Positions 17,186-26,363 of a stretch of 64,000 nt of DNA are shown here, in pieces; position 1 is the first letter of the stretch, and every line of letters begins with the position of its first letter. The stretch spans positions 1-64,000 of the forward strand of contig JAFQSY010000032.1 in the NCBI GenBank assembly GCA_017409265.1, read 5' to 3'. The stretch comes from Clostridia bacterium (lineage in GTDB: Bacteria; Bacillota; Clostridia; Oscillospirales; Acutalibacteraceae). The position numbers and the translations under genes were made by a program. The notes beneath the pieces are model-generated. The model had not been told where the DNA came from. It made no database searches and saw nothing but the letters and a program-made list of their open reading frames with translations.

Positions 17186-20109
17186 TGAAAAAGAACAAAA
17201 TTCTTATCGCAGCGATAGTCGGAATCGCCGTTGTTATTGCTGGTATTATAACCGCAATGTTCGCAACAGGCAAATTCGACTCGCTAAAAAGCATCTATAA
17301 TAGCGAATCAACAACCGCTGCCGTATCCGAATCAACTACGCAGCAGGAGGTTATTCCGTCGGGCAGACCGAAAAGCAAAACACCCGATTCGGTTGTTGCC
17401 GCCGTTTATTCTTCATATTCCGAAAACAGTCCTCTTGAGCTTGCGCTGTTTGAAGGGCTCGGCTTCAACACAGTCATTTTCAATCTTACCGCCGAAAACA
17501 CAAATGACGTTGCCGCACTTCTTGAAACGGCAAAAGCAAATAATCTTTATTTCGGAATAAAAGTTGATGCTTCAAAAAGCACAGATTACATAACATCGTT
17601 CACCGAAAAAAATAACATTGATTTTATCATCCTCGGCGGCTGCGATGAAACAATAGCTGTTTCTTACGGTGAAACCGTCGGCACTCTTTGCAAAATTCTC
17701 AAAGAAACAGATTCTTTTTTAACAATAGGTCTCGAGCCTGTATATAATTCAAAGACGTCCGAAGCAATGACAGCTCTCATCGCCGATAAAACCGCGGATT
17801 TTATCTTTCTTTCCCATGAAAAAGGTAAAGAATCCTCATTCAAATCTGCTCATGCTGTCTGGAACGAAGAAACCGCTCCGCTTTGGCTCTGCCACGATCT
17901 GAACGGTCTTTCATCTTATTCAACAAATGATGCATCATCTGCGATTGAACTTGTATCGGCATCGGCTGATATGTCAATGTGCAAAGGTCTTGCTTTTTCT
18001 CCGTTTAACGACATTGCCAATGCATCCGGTACTGCGGCAGATATAGTCAAAAACTATATCAAAAAGCGTGACACATACCTTCTTGACAAGGATTTTTCAA
18101 TAACAAATTATAAAACCACAAAAATAACCGTTGAACAGTCAAAAATCACGTTCAGAGGGACAAGCAGCCCTGCTTACGACCTTATTTGCAACGGACAGAA
18201 GCTTTCGGTTGCAAAAAACGGCGATTTTTCACTTGACTGTCAGCTTTCCGCAGGCGAAAACACCATCAAATTCGAACACAAAGGCAAAACCTACACCTAC
18301 AAAGTTACCTACAAAATAAAGCTTTTAAAATCCGTTTCTCCGTCGGAAAATATTTCCGTACCGGGCGGAATGCTCGTTGAAGTTTTTGCCGTTGCTCATA
18401 AAAATGCAAATGTTTCGGTCACCTTCAACGGCAAAACGTATAAAATGACAGAAACAGATTATGAATCCGATTCAGAAGACACTTCACCTGATGAAGCCTC
18501 GGATTTCACAACCTTTACAGCAACTCTTGAAACTCCTGCAAGCACCTCTTCCGTTCAAAAACTCGGTAAATATAAAGTAACCGCAAAATATGATACATTA
18601 AGCGAAAGCTTAAGCGGCGCAAGCGTTACGGTAACTGCAAAAGAAGTTGTGACAGCACCTCCCACAACCCAGCCTGTTACAACAAAACCCGTAACTACCA
18701 CCGAAGCACCGACATCAAAGCCCATAACAACAGAATCGGGTAACACGGATATAAGCGTAAACACTCCGTCAGAATCACAGGTTCAAAGCGAAGCACAGAC
18801 CCAAAGCCAAATTCAGACCGCACCCGGCGGAAATACTCTGCAAAAATATTTTTATACCGATAATTATGGACTCGGCAGCGCAAAGATATGCGAAGTAATT
18901 GACGATTACGTTGAAACATATCCCGGCAATGACACAAAAACCTATTCCGTGCCCGATTGCTCTCCCCTGCTGAAAGGAACGGTTGACTATGTCAACGGCT
19001 CTCCCATTACCCTTGACGGCGATACATATTATATTCTCGCATCGGGTCTTAAGGTTCCTACTCTCCGCGAAGAAAGACTTGCATCGGGCAGTAACGGAAA
19101 GGTTACTCACATCAGCATAAAAGACGGCTATATCATGCCGAAAAACAGCATAAAGGTTCTCTCCTGCCGTTCAATGAACGGCAAAACAGTCATTGTTCTT
19201 GAAATGAACAGAAGCGTTGCGTTTACTGCAAAGCTGACGGGACAAACCTACGGCAAATATAACAACAGGCCTGTTTCCGTTTCATCGCTTGACTGTACCG
19301 GTCTTGACTTTGTTTTCAGCGATACGGTAACGGCAGAAGGCAGCTTTTCATTCATGGATTCCGTAATAAAAAGCGCAAAATGGAGCTCCGACAGCTCCGC
19401 ATCAACTGTCACTCTTTCAATGCAACTTGCAAACAAAGGCAAATTCTACGGCTTTCACTATGAATATGATAATGATGGCAATCTCGTTATAACCGTTAAG
19501 CACAAGCCTTCGTCAACCTTAAGCGGCTATACAATCATGCTTGACCCCGGTCACGGCGGTGTTGACCCCGGCGCGGATTGCGCTGTTTCTTCCGCAAGCT
19601 TCGGCGATGAAAAGCATATCAATCTTTCAATCGCAACAAAAATCAGGGAGCTTCTTGAAGCAGAGGGCGCAAAGGTGCTTATGACAAGAACTGACGATAA
19701 ATGGGTATGTTATACCGACAGAAACAACGCTGTAAGAGAAAACAATCCCGATATGTTTATTTCAGTTCATTGCGATTCGAGCACCTCTGCATCGGCTATG
19801 GGCACATCAGCATATTATTACAGGGCTTACTCACAGCCCCTTGCAAAGGCAGTCCACACAAATATTGTCAATGCTTATAAATCTGAAATATACAAAGAAA
19901 AATCTGCTGATTTTCAAAGTAAAATCAGCAGAGGAGCAAATTTCTATGCATTCAGAGTCGCAAGAGTTGAGGAATGCCCCGCAATTCTTATTGAATACGG
20001 CTTTGTTTCAAACACGGAGGAATGTCAGATTCTTCAGACCGCTGCCAACAGAGATATTCTTGCTGCGGCAACAGTTCAGGGAATAAAGGATTATATCAGT
20101 CAGAGCTGA
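17185..20109 (+). CDS. N-acetylmuramoyl-L-alanine amidase, large multidomain
   Basis: The C-terminal Amidase_3 domain (about 792-970) splits the MurNAc-L-Ala bond. Its Zn ligands are in DPGHGG (His), EKHINL (Glu) and SVHCDSS (His), and LIEYGF supplies the catalytic Glu. An N-terminal membrane helix (residues 5-27) anchors it outside the cell. About 60-300 looks like a TIM-barrel domain of glycosidase type (FIILGGCDE, LWLCHDLN). Beta-rich repeats follow to about 490, then a Thr/Pro/Gln-rich linker (about 490-550), then a beta domain of AMIN-like appearance. It has 974 residues, far longer than simple amidases. It may combine two wall-cutting activities in one protein. Confidence 0.88.
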   Translation: MKKNKILIAAIVGIAVVIAGIITAMFATGKFDSLKSIYNSESTTAAVSESTTQQEVIPSGRPKSKTPDSVVAAVYSSYSENSPLELALFEGLGFNTVIFNLTAENTNDVAALLETAKANNLYFGIKVDASKSTDYITSFTEKNNIDFIILGGCDETIAVSYGETVGTLCKILKETDSFLTIGLEPVYNSKTSEAMTALIADKTADFIFLSHEKGKESSFKSAHAVWNEETAPLWLCHDLNGLSSYSTNDASSAIELVSASADMSMCKGLAFSPFNDIANASGTAADIVKNYIKKRDTYLLDKDFSITNYKTTKITVEQSKITFRGTSSPAYDLICNGQKLSVAKNGDFSLDCQLSAGENTIKFEHKGKTYTYKVTYKIKLLKSVSPSENISVPGGMLVEVFAVAHKNANVSVTFNGKTYKMTETDYESDSEDTSPDEASDFTTFTATLETPASTSSVQKLGKYKVTAKYDTLSESLSGASVTVTAKEVVTAPPTTQPVTTKPVTTTEAPTSKPITTESGNTDISVNTPSESQVQSEAQTQSQIQTAPGGNTLQKYFYTDNYGLGSAKICEVIDDYVETYPGNDTKTYSVPDCSPLLKGTVDYVNGSPITLDGDTYYILASGLKVPTLREERLASGSNGKVTHISIKDGYIMPKNSIKVLSCRSMNGKTVIVLEMNRSVAFTAKLTGQTYGKYNNRPVSVSSLDCTGLDFVFSDTVTAEGSFSFMDSVIKSAKWSSDSSASTVTLSMQLANKGKFYGFHYEYDNDGNLVITVKHKPSSTLSGYTIMLDPGHGGVDPGADCAVSSASFGDEKHINLSIATKIRELLEAEGAKVLMTRTDDKWVCYTDRNNAVRENNPDMFISVHCDSSTSASAMGTSAYYYRAYSQPLAKAVHTNIVNAYKSEIYKEKSADFQSKISRGANFYAFRVARVEECPAILIEYGFVSNTEECQILQTAANRDILAAATVQGIKDYISQS

Positions 20110-20482
20110 ATCTTCTTTCAACATAACCGCAGATACTGTATGCTGGAATGCTGATAAAAAACCATGCTATGCAAAATTGCGGGCAAATCTGACCGAAAAG
20201 ATTAAACGGCTTATCCGAATAATCCCAGACATTCCATTTAAGTCCGACATTCACAGCCATTCCCACGGCAAATTCAAGGCTTGTTATGACAATCATTCCG
20301 ATCAGGCATTTCACAAATATATTCAGATTTTTTGTTTGGTTTATCAGATTCAGAAGCACCATAACCGCTCCGCCCGTGAGCGCCATGGTCCAATGTGTAT
20401 AGCCTCTGACGGCAACCTCAATCAGTCCGTATGCAACCGCCCCTATTGCAAAGCACATAAAATATTCTTTCATTTTCGACAT
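20096..20482 (-). CDS. Small membrane protein, putative ABC-transporter type IV (CmpB-like) family
   Basis: The 128-residue protein has about four membrane segments. EFAVGMAVN and WNVWDYSDKPFNLFGQICPQF are the signature of the PF06541-type family, which is annotated as a putative ABC transporter permease but has no proven function. Its end overlaps the end of the convergent amidase gene by 14 bases. Confidence 0.8.
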   Translation of the reverse strand: MSKMKEYFMCFAIGAVAYGLIEVAVRGYTHWTMALTGGAVMVLLNLINQTKNLNIFVKCLIGMIVITSLEFAVGMAVNVGLKWNVWDYSDKPFNLFGQICPQFCIAWFFISIPAYSICGYVERRFSSD

Positions 20483-20522
20483 TTAATCACCTTCAAATAT
20501 ATTATACAAAAGAGGTGCTTTT

Positions 20523-21587
20523 ATGCGGCAGATGACCGCTTTAATTAAACCCGCATCATCGAAATGCAATCTTCGCTGCAGCTATTGTTTCTACTGCGAC
20601 GAGGCTGAATCAAGAGAAAAATCAGCCGAAACGCTGATGCAGGCAGAAACAGCCGAAAATTTAATAAAAAAGATGTTTGATTTCTGCGGAGATAATTCAA
20701 CTCTGACATTTATGTTTCAAGGCGGTGAGCCGCTTCTTGCAGGTGTTGATTTTTTTAAAAAATTTATTGAACTTGTAGAAAAACACAAAACCGAAGGCAG
20801 CAGAATTTTTTATTCTCTCCAGACCAACGGTACCCTTATAGATAATGATTTCTGCAAGCTTTTCAAAGAGCATAATTTTCTTGTCGGTGTTTCAATCGAC
20901 GGCGATAAAGAGCTTCACGACAAACACCGCTGCAAATCATTTGACACAGCGATGCAGGGAATTGAGCTATTAAAAAAACACGGCGTTGATTTCAACATTC
21001 TTTCGGTAATCACCGCAAAAACGGATGCATCAATGCTCTTTGATTTCTATATAAGAAATGATTTTCGCAATGTTCAGCCTATTTACTGTCTTAATCCGTT
21101 AAGCGGAGAAAAAGACGATTACAGCATCAGCGCAAAGCAACTCGCGAGATTCAAAAAAAGATTGTTTAATCTCTGGTTTACTGAGGTTTCAAAGGGTAAT
21201 CACTTTTATATCCGCGATTTTGACAATCTGCTTTCACTTCTCACAAAAGGTGTTACCGAGCAATGCGGAGCCAGCGGCAGATGCAATGCACAGCTTGTTG
21301 TCGAGGCAAACGGCACCTGTTACCCCTGCGATTTTTACTGCCTTGATGAATTTGAGTGCGCCAACATAAACGATACTGATATCAGCGGCATTCTCAATTC
21401 AGAGGGACTCAAAAAATTCTTTGAACATACCGAAGAGAAGAATGCTCTTTGCGTCACATGTCCCGTAAAAGCGATTTGCGGAGGCGGCTGCAAAAGATAC
21501 AGAAGCCTTTATAATCAGCTTTCGGGCTACTGCCCGCAGATGGATTTCATACTGCATGCGCTCGACAAGCTCAAAAGTGTTAAATAA
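20523..21587 (+). CDS. Anaerobic sulfatase-maturating enzyme (radical SAM/SPASM)
   Basis: It converts an active-site Cys or Ser of sulfatases to formylglycine without oxygen. The radical SAM motif CNLRCSYCFYC begins at residue 15, with MFQGGEPLL (about 65-73) next. The C-terminal SPASM cysteines are visible as CGASGRCNAQ, CYPCDFYC, CVTCPVKAICGGGCKRY and a final CPQ. It has 354 residues, close to known anSME length (about 370). The sulfatase follows directly, a very common pairing. AGAGGTG precedes ATG 20523. Confidence 0.92.
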   Translation: MRQMTALIKPASSKCNLRCSYCFYCDEAESREKSAETLMQAETAENLIKKMFDFCGDNSTLTFMFQGGEPLLAGVDFFKKFIELVEKHKTEGSRIFYSLQTNGTLIDNDFCKLFKEHNFLVGVSIDGDKELHDKHRCKSFDTAMQGIELLKKHGVDFNILSVITAKTDASMLFDFYIRNDFRNVQPIYCLNPLSGEKDDYSISAKQLARFKKRLFNLWFTEVSKGNHFYIRDFDNLLSLLTKGVTEQCGASGRCNAQLVVEANGTCYPCDFYCLDEFECANINDTDISGILNSEGLKKFFEHTEEKNALCVTCPVKAICGGGCKRYRSLYNQLSGYCPQMDFILHALDKLKSVK

Positions 21588-21603
21588 GAAGGAGAATGAT
21601 AAA

Positions 21604-22890
21604 ATGAAAAAGCCTAACATAGTTTTCTATTTTTCTGACCAGCAAAGAGCAGATTCCGCAGGCTGCTACGGTCAGACCCTTCCCGTAACACCAAATCTTG
21701 ATGCACTTGCAGAAGAGGGAACACTTTTTGAAAATGCATTCACCTGTCAGCCTGTCTGCGGTCCTATGAGGGCCTGCCTGCAGAGCGGCGTTTACGCATC
21801 ACAAAACGGCTGTTACAGAAATGATATCTCCTTGCCGACAGATATAAAGGGAATTGCCCATTACCTTTCCGATGCGGGCTATGACACCGCATATATCGGC
21901 AAATGGCATCTTGCATCAGATAAAGATAATCACCTTGCAACAAAGCCCACGCCCAAAGAGAGAAGAGGCGGATATGATTATTGGCGAGCAGCAGATATAC
22001 TTGAATTTACCTCTCACGGCTACAACGGTTATATCTTTGATGAAAACTGCAATAAAATTGATTTCAAAGGTTACAGAGCCGATAAAATCAATGATTTCGC
22101 CATTGAGTATGTAAAAAAGCAGCATGATAAACCGTTCTTCATGTTTGTTTCGCAGCTTGAACCTCATCACCAGAATGACCGACTTCGTTTTGAATCTCCG
22201 AGAGGTCTTGCCAAGAAATTCAAGGATTACGAAATCCCCGGCGACCTTTTGGGCACAGTCGGCGACTGGCGCATTCAGATGCCGTCCTATCTTGCATGCT
22301 GCAACCAGGTTGACTATAATTTCGGTAAGCTCATACAGACACTTAAAGACGAAGAGCTTTATGACAACACAATTATAATCTACACTTCTGACCATGGCTG
22401 CCATTTCAGAACACGCAACATGGAATACAAGCGCTCCTGCCACGAAAACAGCATCAAGGTTCCACTTGTCATATCGGGCGGTGCCTTCACGGGCGGCGGA
22501 AGAATAGATGACCTTGTTTCCCTGATTGACCTGCCTGCAACTGTGCTTGACCTTGCAGGCGTAGAAATTCCCGAGCATTTTATGGGCAAGAGTCTTGTTA
22601 ACAAAAAAGGTCACGAAAGTGTATTTATCCAGATTTCCGAAAGCCAGATTGGCAGAGCGGTCAGAACAGACAGGTGGAAATACAGCGTTGCCGCAAAGAA
22701 TGCTGACAAGGCTTTTTCAGACGTTTATTATGAGGATTGTCTTTACGATCTCAAACATGACCCTTATGAGAAAAACAATCTTGCCGACCATCCCGGCTAT
22801 TCAAAAATCAGAGCATCAATGCGCGAAATTCTTATCGGATATATGAAAAAAGCGGGAGAGCCCGACTTTGAAATTCTTAATAAAGCATAA
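21604..22890 (+). CDS. Sulfatase, Cys-type (formylglycine-dependent)
   Basis: This is an arylsulfatase-superfamily hydrolase of sulfate esters. The modification motif CGPMRACLQSG has Cys52 as the residue to be turned into formylglycine. The metal-site segment FSDQQ is at the N-terminus, YIGKWHL (about 100) and SDHGCH (about 260) complete the active site. No signal peptide is present, so it acts in the cytoplasm, probably on imported sulfated sugars. ATG 21604 is chosen because AAGGAG at 21590-21595 lies upstream. A reading from 21556 would overlap the maturase. It has 428 residues. The exact sulfated substrate is unknown. Confidence 0.92.
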   Translation: MKKPNIVFYFSDQQRADSAGCYGQTLPVTPNLDALAEEGTLFENAFTCQPVCGPMRACLQSGVYASQNGCYRNDISLPTDIKGIAHYLSDAGYDTAYIGKWHLASDKDNHLATKPTPKERRGGYDYWRAADILEFTSHGYNGYIFDENCNKIDFKGYRADKINDFAIEYVKKQHDKPFFMFVSQLEPHHQNDRLRFESPRGLAKKFKDYEIPGDLLGTVGDWRIQMPSYLACCNQVDYNFGKLIQTLKDEELYDNTIIIYTSDHGCHFRTRNMEYKRSCHENSIKVPLVISGGAFTGGGRIDDLVSLIDLPATVLDLAGVEIPEHFMGKSLVNKKGHESVFIQISESQIGRAVRTDRWKYSVAAKNADKAFSDVYYEDCLYDLKHDPYEKNNLADHPGYSKIRASMREILIGYMKKAGEPDFEILNKA

Positions 22891-22934
22891 ATTATGTGTT
22901 AATATTTTATCAGAAATTTATTCGGAGGTTTATC

Positions 22935-23891
22935 ATGCTTTTTGATTTGTTACCGCAAAAATTGTTTTATCTTATTATGATTCTTGTTCCCGTTATTCTT
23001 TGCGCAGTTTTGCTCAAGGCTTTTAAAAACAAGCTTCCCCGTGACCAAGGCAGAGATTTTGCCTTCAACGGCAAGCTTTCGGCAGGTAAGGTTAGAGGCG
23101 CAGGCATTGTCTTCATCTGCTCCTTTATTATCACCGGTCTGCTGTTTGTTCCCGTTTCGCTTGAATATGTTTTCTATTATGTACTTATTTTACTCGGCAT
23201 GCTTTCGGGCTATCTTGATGACCGCTCCGAAAAACCCTGGGGCGAATATAAAAAAGGTGCAATCGACCTTATCATTTCGGCTCTCACCGCCGTAAACTTT
23301 GTTTATTTCAATCAGAACCTGACAAGCATCAGCCTTTTCGGATTTGAACTTAACATTCATCCGATTGTTTTCGGTGTTGTCGCTACCATTCTCGTCTGGG
23401 TACTTATCAATGCGGTTAACTGCTCCGACGGCATTGACGGCTTCTGCGGCAGTCTTACAATTGTTTCGCTTGTTTCAGCGCTTTTCGCAATCAATATTCT
23501 CGGCGCGGATTCAAACACAAACCTGCTTATAATTCTTATGATTCTCGCTCTTATCCCCTATCTCTGGAACAATTCCGAACCCAGTACAATGATGATGGGC
23601 GATGCAGGCTCAAGAGCGCTCGGTCTTTTCCTGTGCATCTGCATTTTCAAAACGGGCAATATTCTTCTTGTTATTCCCATTTGCTTTATGCTTTGCCTTG
23701 ACGGACTTCTCGGAATTGTTAAAGTTTCGCTCATCCGCTTCCTTAAAATGAAAAACGCATTCAAAAATATCCGCACACCGCTCCACGACCATTTCAGAAA
23801 GAATAAAGGATGGTCAAACACACAGGTTATTTTCAGATTTTGCATGATTCAGGCAGTTATCTCGGCGGTTTCACTTATATTAATTAAATAA
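22935..23891 (+). CDS. MraY/WecA-like phosphosugar-polyprenyl transferase (MraY paralogue)
   Basis: This integral membrane enzyme of the phospho-N-acetylmuramoyl-pentapeptide transferase superfamily has about ten membrane helices. NCSDGIDGFCGSL and MMGDAGSRALG are the metal and substrate motifs also seen in MraY, and the last cytoplasmic loop reads HDHFRKNKGWS where MraY has HHHFE...GWSE. The dcw cluster has its own mraY (57589-58638), so this is a second copy of 318 residues. It could load a different sugar phosphate or serve a special stage such as sporulation. ATG 22935 follows GGAGG. A terminator follows. Confidence 0.85.
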   Translation: MLFDLLPQKLFYLIMILVPVILCAVLLKAFKNKLPRDQGRDFAFNGKLSAGKVRGAGIVFICSFIITGLLFVPVSLEYVFYYVLILLGMLSGYLDDRSEKPWGEYKKGAIDLIISALTAVNFVYFNQNLTSISLFGFELNIHPIVFGVVATILVWVLINAVNCSDGIDGFCGSLTIVSLVSALFAINILGADSNTNLLIILMILALIPYLWNNSEPSTMMMGDAGSRALGLFLCICIFKTGNILLVIPICFMLCLDGLLGIVKVSLIRFLKMKNAFKNIRTPLHDHFRKNKGWSNTQVIFRFCMIQAVISAVSLILIK

Positions 23892-23926
23892 AAATTTATG
23901 CCTGCTCATAACGAGCAGGCATTTTT
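23891..23926. terminator. Bidirectional terminator
   Basis: The perfect stem TGCCTGCTC/GAGCAGGCA (23899-23921) is flanked by an A-run and a T-run. It separates the MraY-like gene from the convergent P-type ATPase. Confidence 0.9.
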
Positions 23927-25802
23927 AATATCTTTTAACTTTCATCAGTCTTGCCGCATTGGCAACGCAAACTATCATTGTTCCCACATCCGCAGCAATC
24001 GCTGACCACATAGGCGCTATTCCGAGTATTCCGAGTACAATAACGATAAATTTAACCGCAATTGCAAAGGCAATGTTTATTTTAAGAACAGACATTGTGC
24101 GTTTACTCTGATAAACCGTATCGGAAAGGCATGAAAGCTGCGTGTTTGTAAGAATAATGTCTGCCGCTTCGCATGCCGCCTGCGTACCAAGACCCATTGC
24201 AACACCAACATCCGCAGCTGCAAGCACAGGTGCATCGTTAACGCCGTCGCCGACATAAATAACGCCGTTTGCTCTTTCCTTGATTTCCTCAAGCGCAGTC
24301 AGCTTATCTTCAGGCAAAAGATTGCTTCTGAAATCGTCTATGCCGCATTTTGCACATACCTTTCTTGCCTGCTCCGCTGTATCTCCTGTCAGAATCAGTG
24401 AATGCTCAACGCCAAGCCTTCGGAGCTTTTTAACGGTTGCGGGAGCCTCCGAACGAAGCTCGCCGTCAATTTCTATTGCACCAATCGTCTTTCCGTCAAG
24501 CGCAACATAAACCGGAGCTTTCGGAAGCAAAGAGATATCAAATCCGTTGTTATTCATGTATCTTTCGCCGCCGCAAAAAATTATTCCCTCAGGCGCCGTT
24601 ACACTCGTTCCCCCGCCTGCAGATTCATTGAAATCGGCAACACCGCTCATATCAGTTTCTCCGTTTTCGGCAACAATTGCCCTTGCAATAGGATGTGAAG
24701 AATAATATTCGCATTTTGCCGCAAGATTCAGAACATAATCTGCATTTAGCCCGTCGGCGGCATATACCTTGCCAACCTTGAGCTGACCGGTTGTAAGCGT
24801 TCCTGTTTTATCAAACACAACTGTATCGGCTTTCGACAGAGCTTCAATATATCTGCTACCCTTGATTATCATTCCGTTTTTTGCCGCTGCTCCCATTGAT
24901 GAAAAGAAAGCAAGAGGAGCGGAAATAACAACCGCACACGGGCAGGAGGCAACAAGCAATATAAGGCTCTTATAAATCCAGCCCTGCCAATCTCCCGTTA
25001 TCAGCGACGGAATAACGGCTATCATAACAGCCGCAGCGATAACTGCGGGAGTATAATATTTTGCAAATGTTGTAACCGCTCTTTGAGCTCTGCCCTTTTT
25101 TAGCGTTGCCTGCTCAACCAATTCAACAATTCTCGTTGCAGAAGAGTTTTCTTTTGCGGCAGATGCACGGATAAAGAGCGTCGAATCACCGTTCATCATT
25201 CCGCTTGAAACAACCGAACCCTCGTTAACCTCAAGAGGCATGCTTTCACCTGTCAGCGCCGATGCATCAACGCTGCCAATGCCTTTTATAACCTCACCGT
25301 CAACGGGAACAATTTCATGAGGAAGAACAGCAAGAACATCGCCGATTTTAACATCATCCGCATCCATCTTTTCAAGTGTTCCGTCATCCTTTACGAGATT
25401 CGCCTCATCGCTGATAATTCCGAATATTGCCTCAATGGATTTGCGGCTTTTATCGCTCGCATAATCCTCCATCAGTTCACCGACGCTGAAAAGCACAGAA
25501 ACAACCGCTGCCTCTGAAAATTCGCCGAGAAAGAAGGCTGCAATCACGGCAACAACAAGCAGGAATGATTCTGTAATCTGTTTTTTCTTAAGCGATTTGA
25601 CTGCATCAATAAAAATCGGTATTCCGCAAATAGCTGTTGCTGCAATAAGCATTATTTTTGATACAGAATCATTCAAATACGAAATATAGGAAACAATTAT
25701 CAATGCTGTGCCTACCGCAGGCAAAACTATTGGCAACAGCCTTCCATTTTCCTTGTTTTCATGGCTGTGGCACTCATTGCAATTACATCCCACTTTGCTC
25801 AC
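23925..25802 (-). CDS. Heavy-metal P1B-type ATPase (Zn/Cd/Pb exporter)
   Basis: It pumps divalent soft metals out of the cell. Motifs in order are TGES (about 192), the transmembrane metal site SCPCAV (about 288), the phosphorylation site DKTGTLT (about 332) and GDGVNDAP (about 530). The CPC motif and regulator type point to Zn/Cd rather than Cu. The usual N-terminal HMA domain is missing; only a short Cys/His cluster (CNCNECHSH) precedes the membrane part. It has 625 residues. It starts at GTG 25802, whose last bases overlap the TGA stop of the regulator (GTGA), so translation is coupled. Confidence 0.93.
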   Translation of the reverse strand: MSKVGCNCNECHSHENKENGRLLPIVLPAVGTALIIVSYISYLNDSVSKIMLIAATAICGIPIFIDAVKSLKKKQITESFLLVVAVIAAFFLGEFSEAAVVSVLFSVGELMEDYASDKSRKSIEAIFGIISDEANLVKDDGTLEKMDADDVKIGDVLAVLPHEIVPVDGEVIKGIGSVDASALTGESMPLEVNEGSVVSSGMMNGDSTLFIRASAAKENSSATRIVELVEQATLKKGRAQRAVTTFAKYYTPAVIAAAVMIAVIPSLITGDWQGWIYKSLILLVASCPCAVVISAPLAFFSSMGAAAKNGMIIKGSRYIEALSKADTVVFDKTGTLTTGQLKVGKVYAADGLNADYVLNLAAKCEYYSSHPIARAIVAENGETDMSGVADFNESAGGGTSVTAPEGIIFCGGERYMNNNGFDISLLPKAPVYVALDGKTIGAIEIDGELRSEAPATVKKLRRLGVEHSLILTGDTAEQARKVCAKCGIDDFRSNLLPEDKLTALEEIKERANGVIYVGDGVNDAPVLAAADVGVAMGLGTQAACEAADIILTNTQLSCLSDTVYQSKRTMSVLKINIAFAIAVKFIVIVLGILGIAPMWSAIAADVGTMIVCVANAARLMKVKRY

Positions 25803-26146
25803 CTCTTATGCAATATATGTTCAAGACCCGACTCAAGAATTTCTTTAACATGAGCATCGTCAAGCGAATAAAAAACCGTTTTGCCGGACCTTCTCGGTCT
25901 TACAAGCCCCGCAGAGCGAAGAATGCGTAGCTGATGTGAAACAGCGCTCTGACCCATTTCAAGATGCTCCGCAAGATGAAGCACACACATCTCGCCTGCT
26001 GTTAACGCAGTTAATATTCTGATTCTCGTGCTGTCGCCGAAAACCTTAAAAAGCTCCGATAAATCGTAAAGTACTTCAATATTCGGCTCTTCCGACTGAT
26101 TGATGGCATCGCAAAGATGCCCTTTTTTTATTTTATTCTCTGACAT
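25799..26146 (-). CDS. ArsR/SmtB-family metal-responsive repressor, CzrA-like
   Basis: The 115-residue winged-helix repressor releases DNA when metal binds. The recognition helix lies in MGQSAVSHQLRILR (about 64-77). The C-terminal helix carries Asp97, His99, His110 and His113, the same D-x-H-x10-H-x2-H spacing as the alpha-5 Zn/Co site of CzrA. The alpha-3N cysteine site (ELCVC) is absent in effect: EMCVLHL has one Cys. A Zn sensor is therefore more likely than a Cd/Pb sensor. It is co-transcribed with the ATPase and has an operator-like palindrome at its promoter. Confidence 0.93.
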   Translation of the reverse strand: MSENKIKKGHLCDAINQSEEPNIEVLYDLSELFKVFGDSTRIRILTALTAGEMCVLHLAEHLEMGQSAVSHQLRILRSAGLVRPRRSGKTVFYSLDDAHVKEILESGLEHILHKR

Positions 26147-26170
26147 AACCGTTCATCTCCATTCTATACA

Positions 26171-26225
26171 TGAACATATATTCATATGTTGATATGATTG
26201 TATCATCTTGATACTTGTTTGTCAA
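26171..26225 (-). promoter_or_regulatory. Promoter and operator of the metal-resistance operon
   Basis: On the minus strand TTGACA (26225-26220) and TACAAT (26202-26197) have a 17-base spacer. Directly downstream, 26171-26190 holds an AT-rich palindrome with TGAA/TTCA and AACATAT/ATATGTT arms, of the kind bound by ArsR/SmtB dimers. It would cover the transcription start. Confidence 0.75.
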
Positions 26226-26292
26226 TATCAATTTGTATTACATAAAATCAGTACATTTTGTATAAAATGCTTAAAAAATAACGTTCAAAAGA

Positions 26293-26341
26293 TTGACTAT
26301 TGAATAAAAATTATATATAATTATAGTTAATTATAACTATA
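26293..26341 (+). promoter_or_regulatory. Promoter with 20-bp palindrome, lipoprotein-GH2-WYL operon
   Basis: TTGACT (26293-26298) and TATAAT (26316-26321) have a 17-base spacer. Immediately after the -10 box lies TATAGTTA-ATTA-TAACTATA (26322-26341), a perfect inverted repeat at the expected start of transcription. It is a good operator candidate. Confidence 0.65.
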
Positions 26342-26363
26342 TTATATTCTTGAGGAATACATT

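Noticed and set aside
18640..18840. Short repeats as a CRISPR or tandem repeat array
   Set aside because: They encode the Thr/Pro/Gln-rich linker of the amidase; there are no regular spacers.
21556..21603. Upstream start for the sulfatase
   Set aside because: It would overlap the maturase gene and place the ribosome binding site within the coding region.
21916..22614. 232-codon frame opposite the sulfatase
   Set aside because: It is a shadow of the sulfatase gene, with no ribosome binding site or family likeness.
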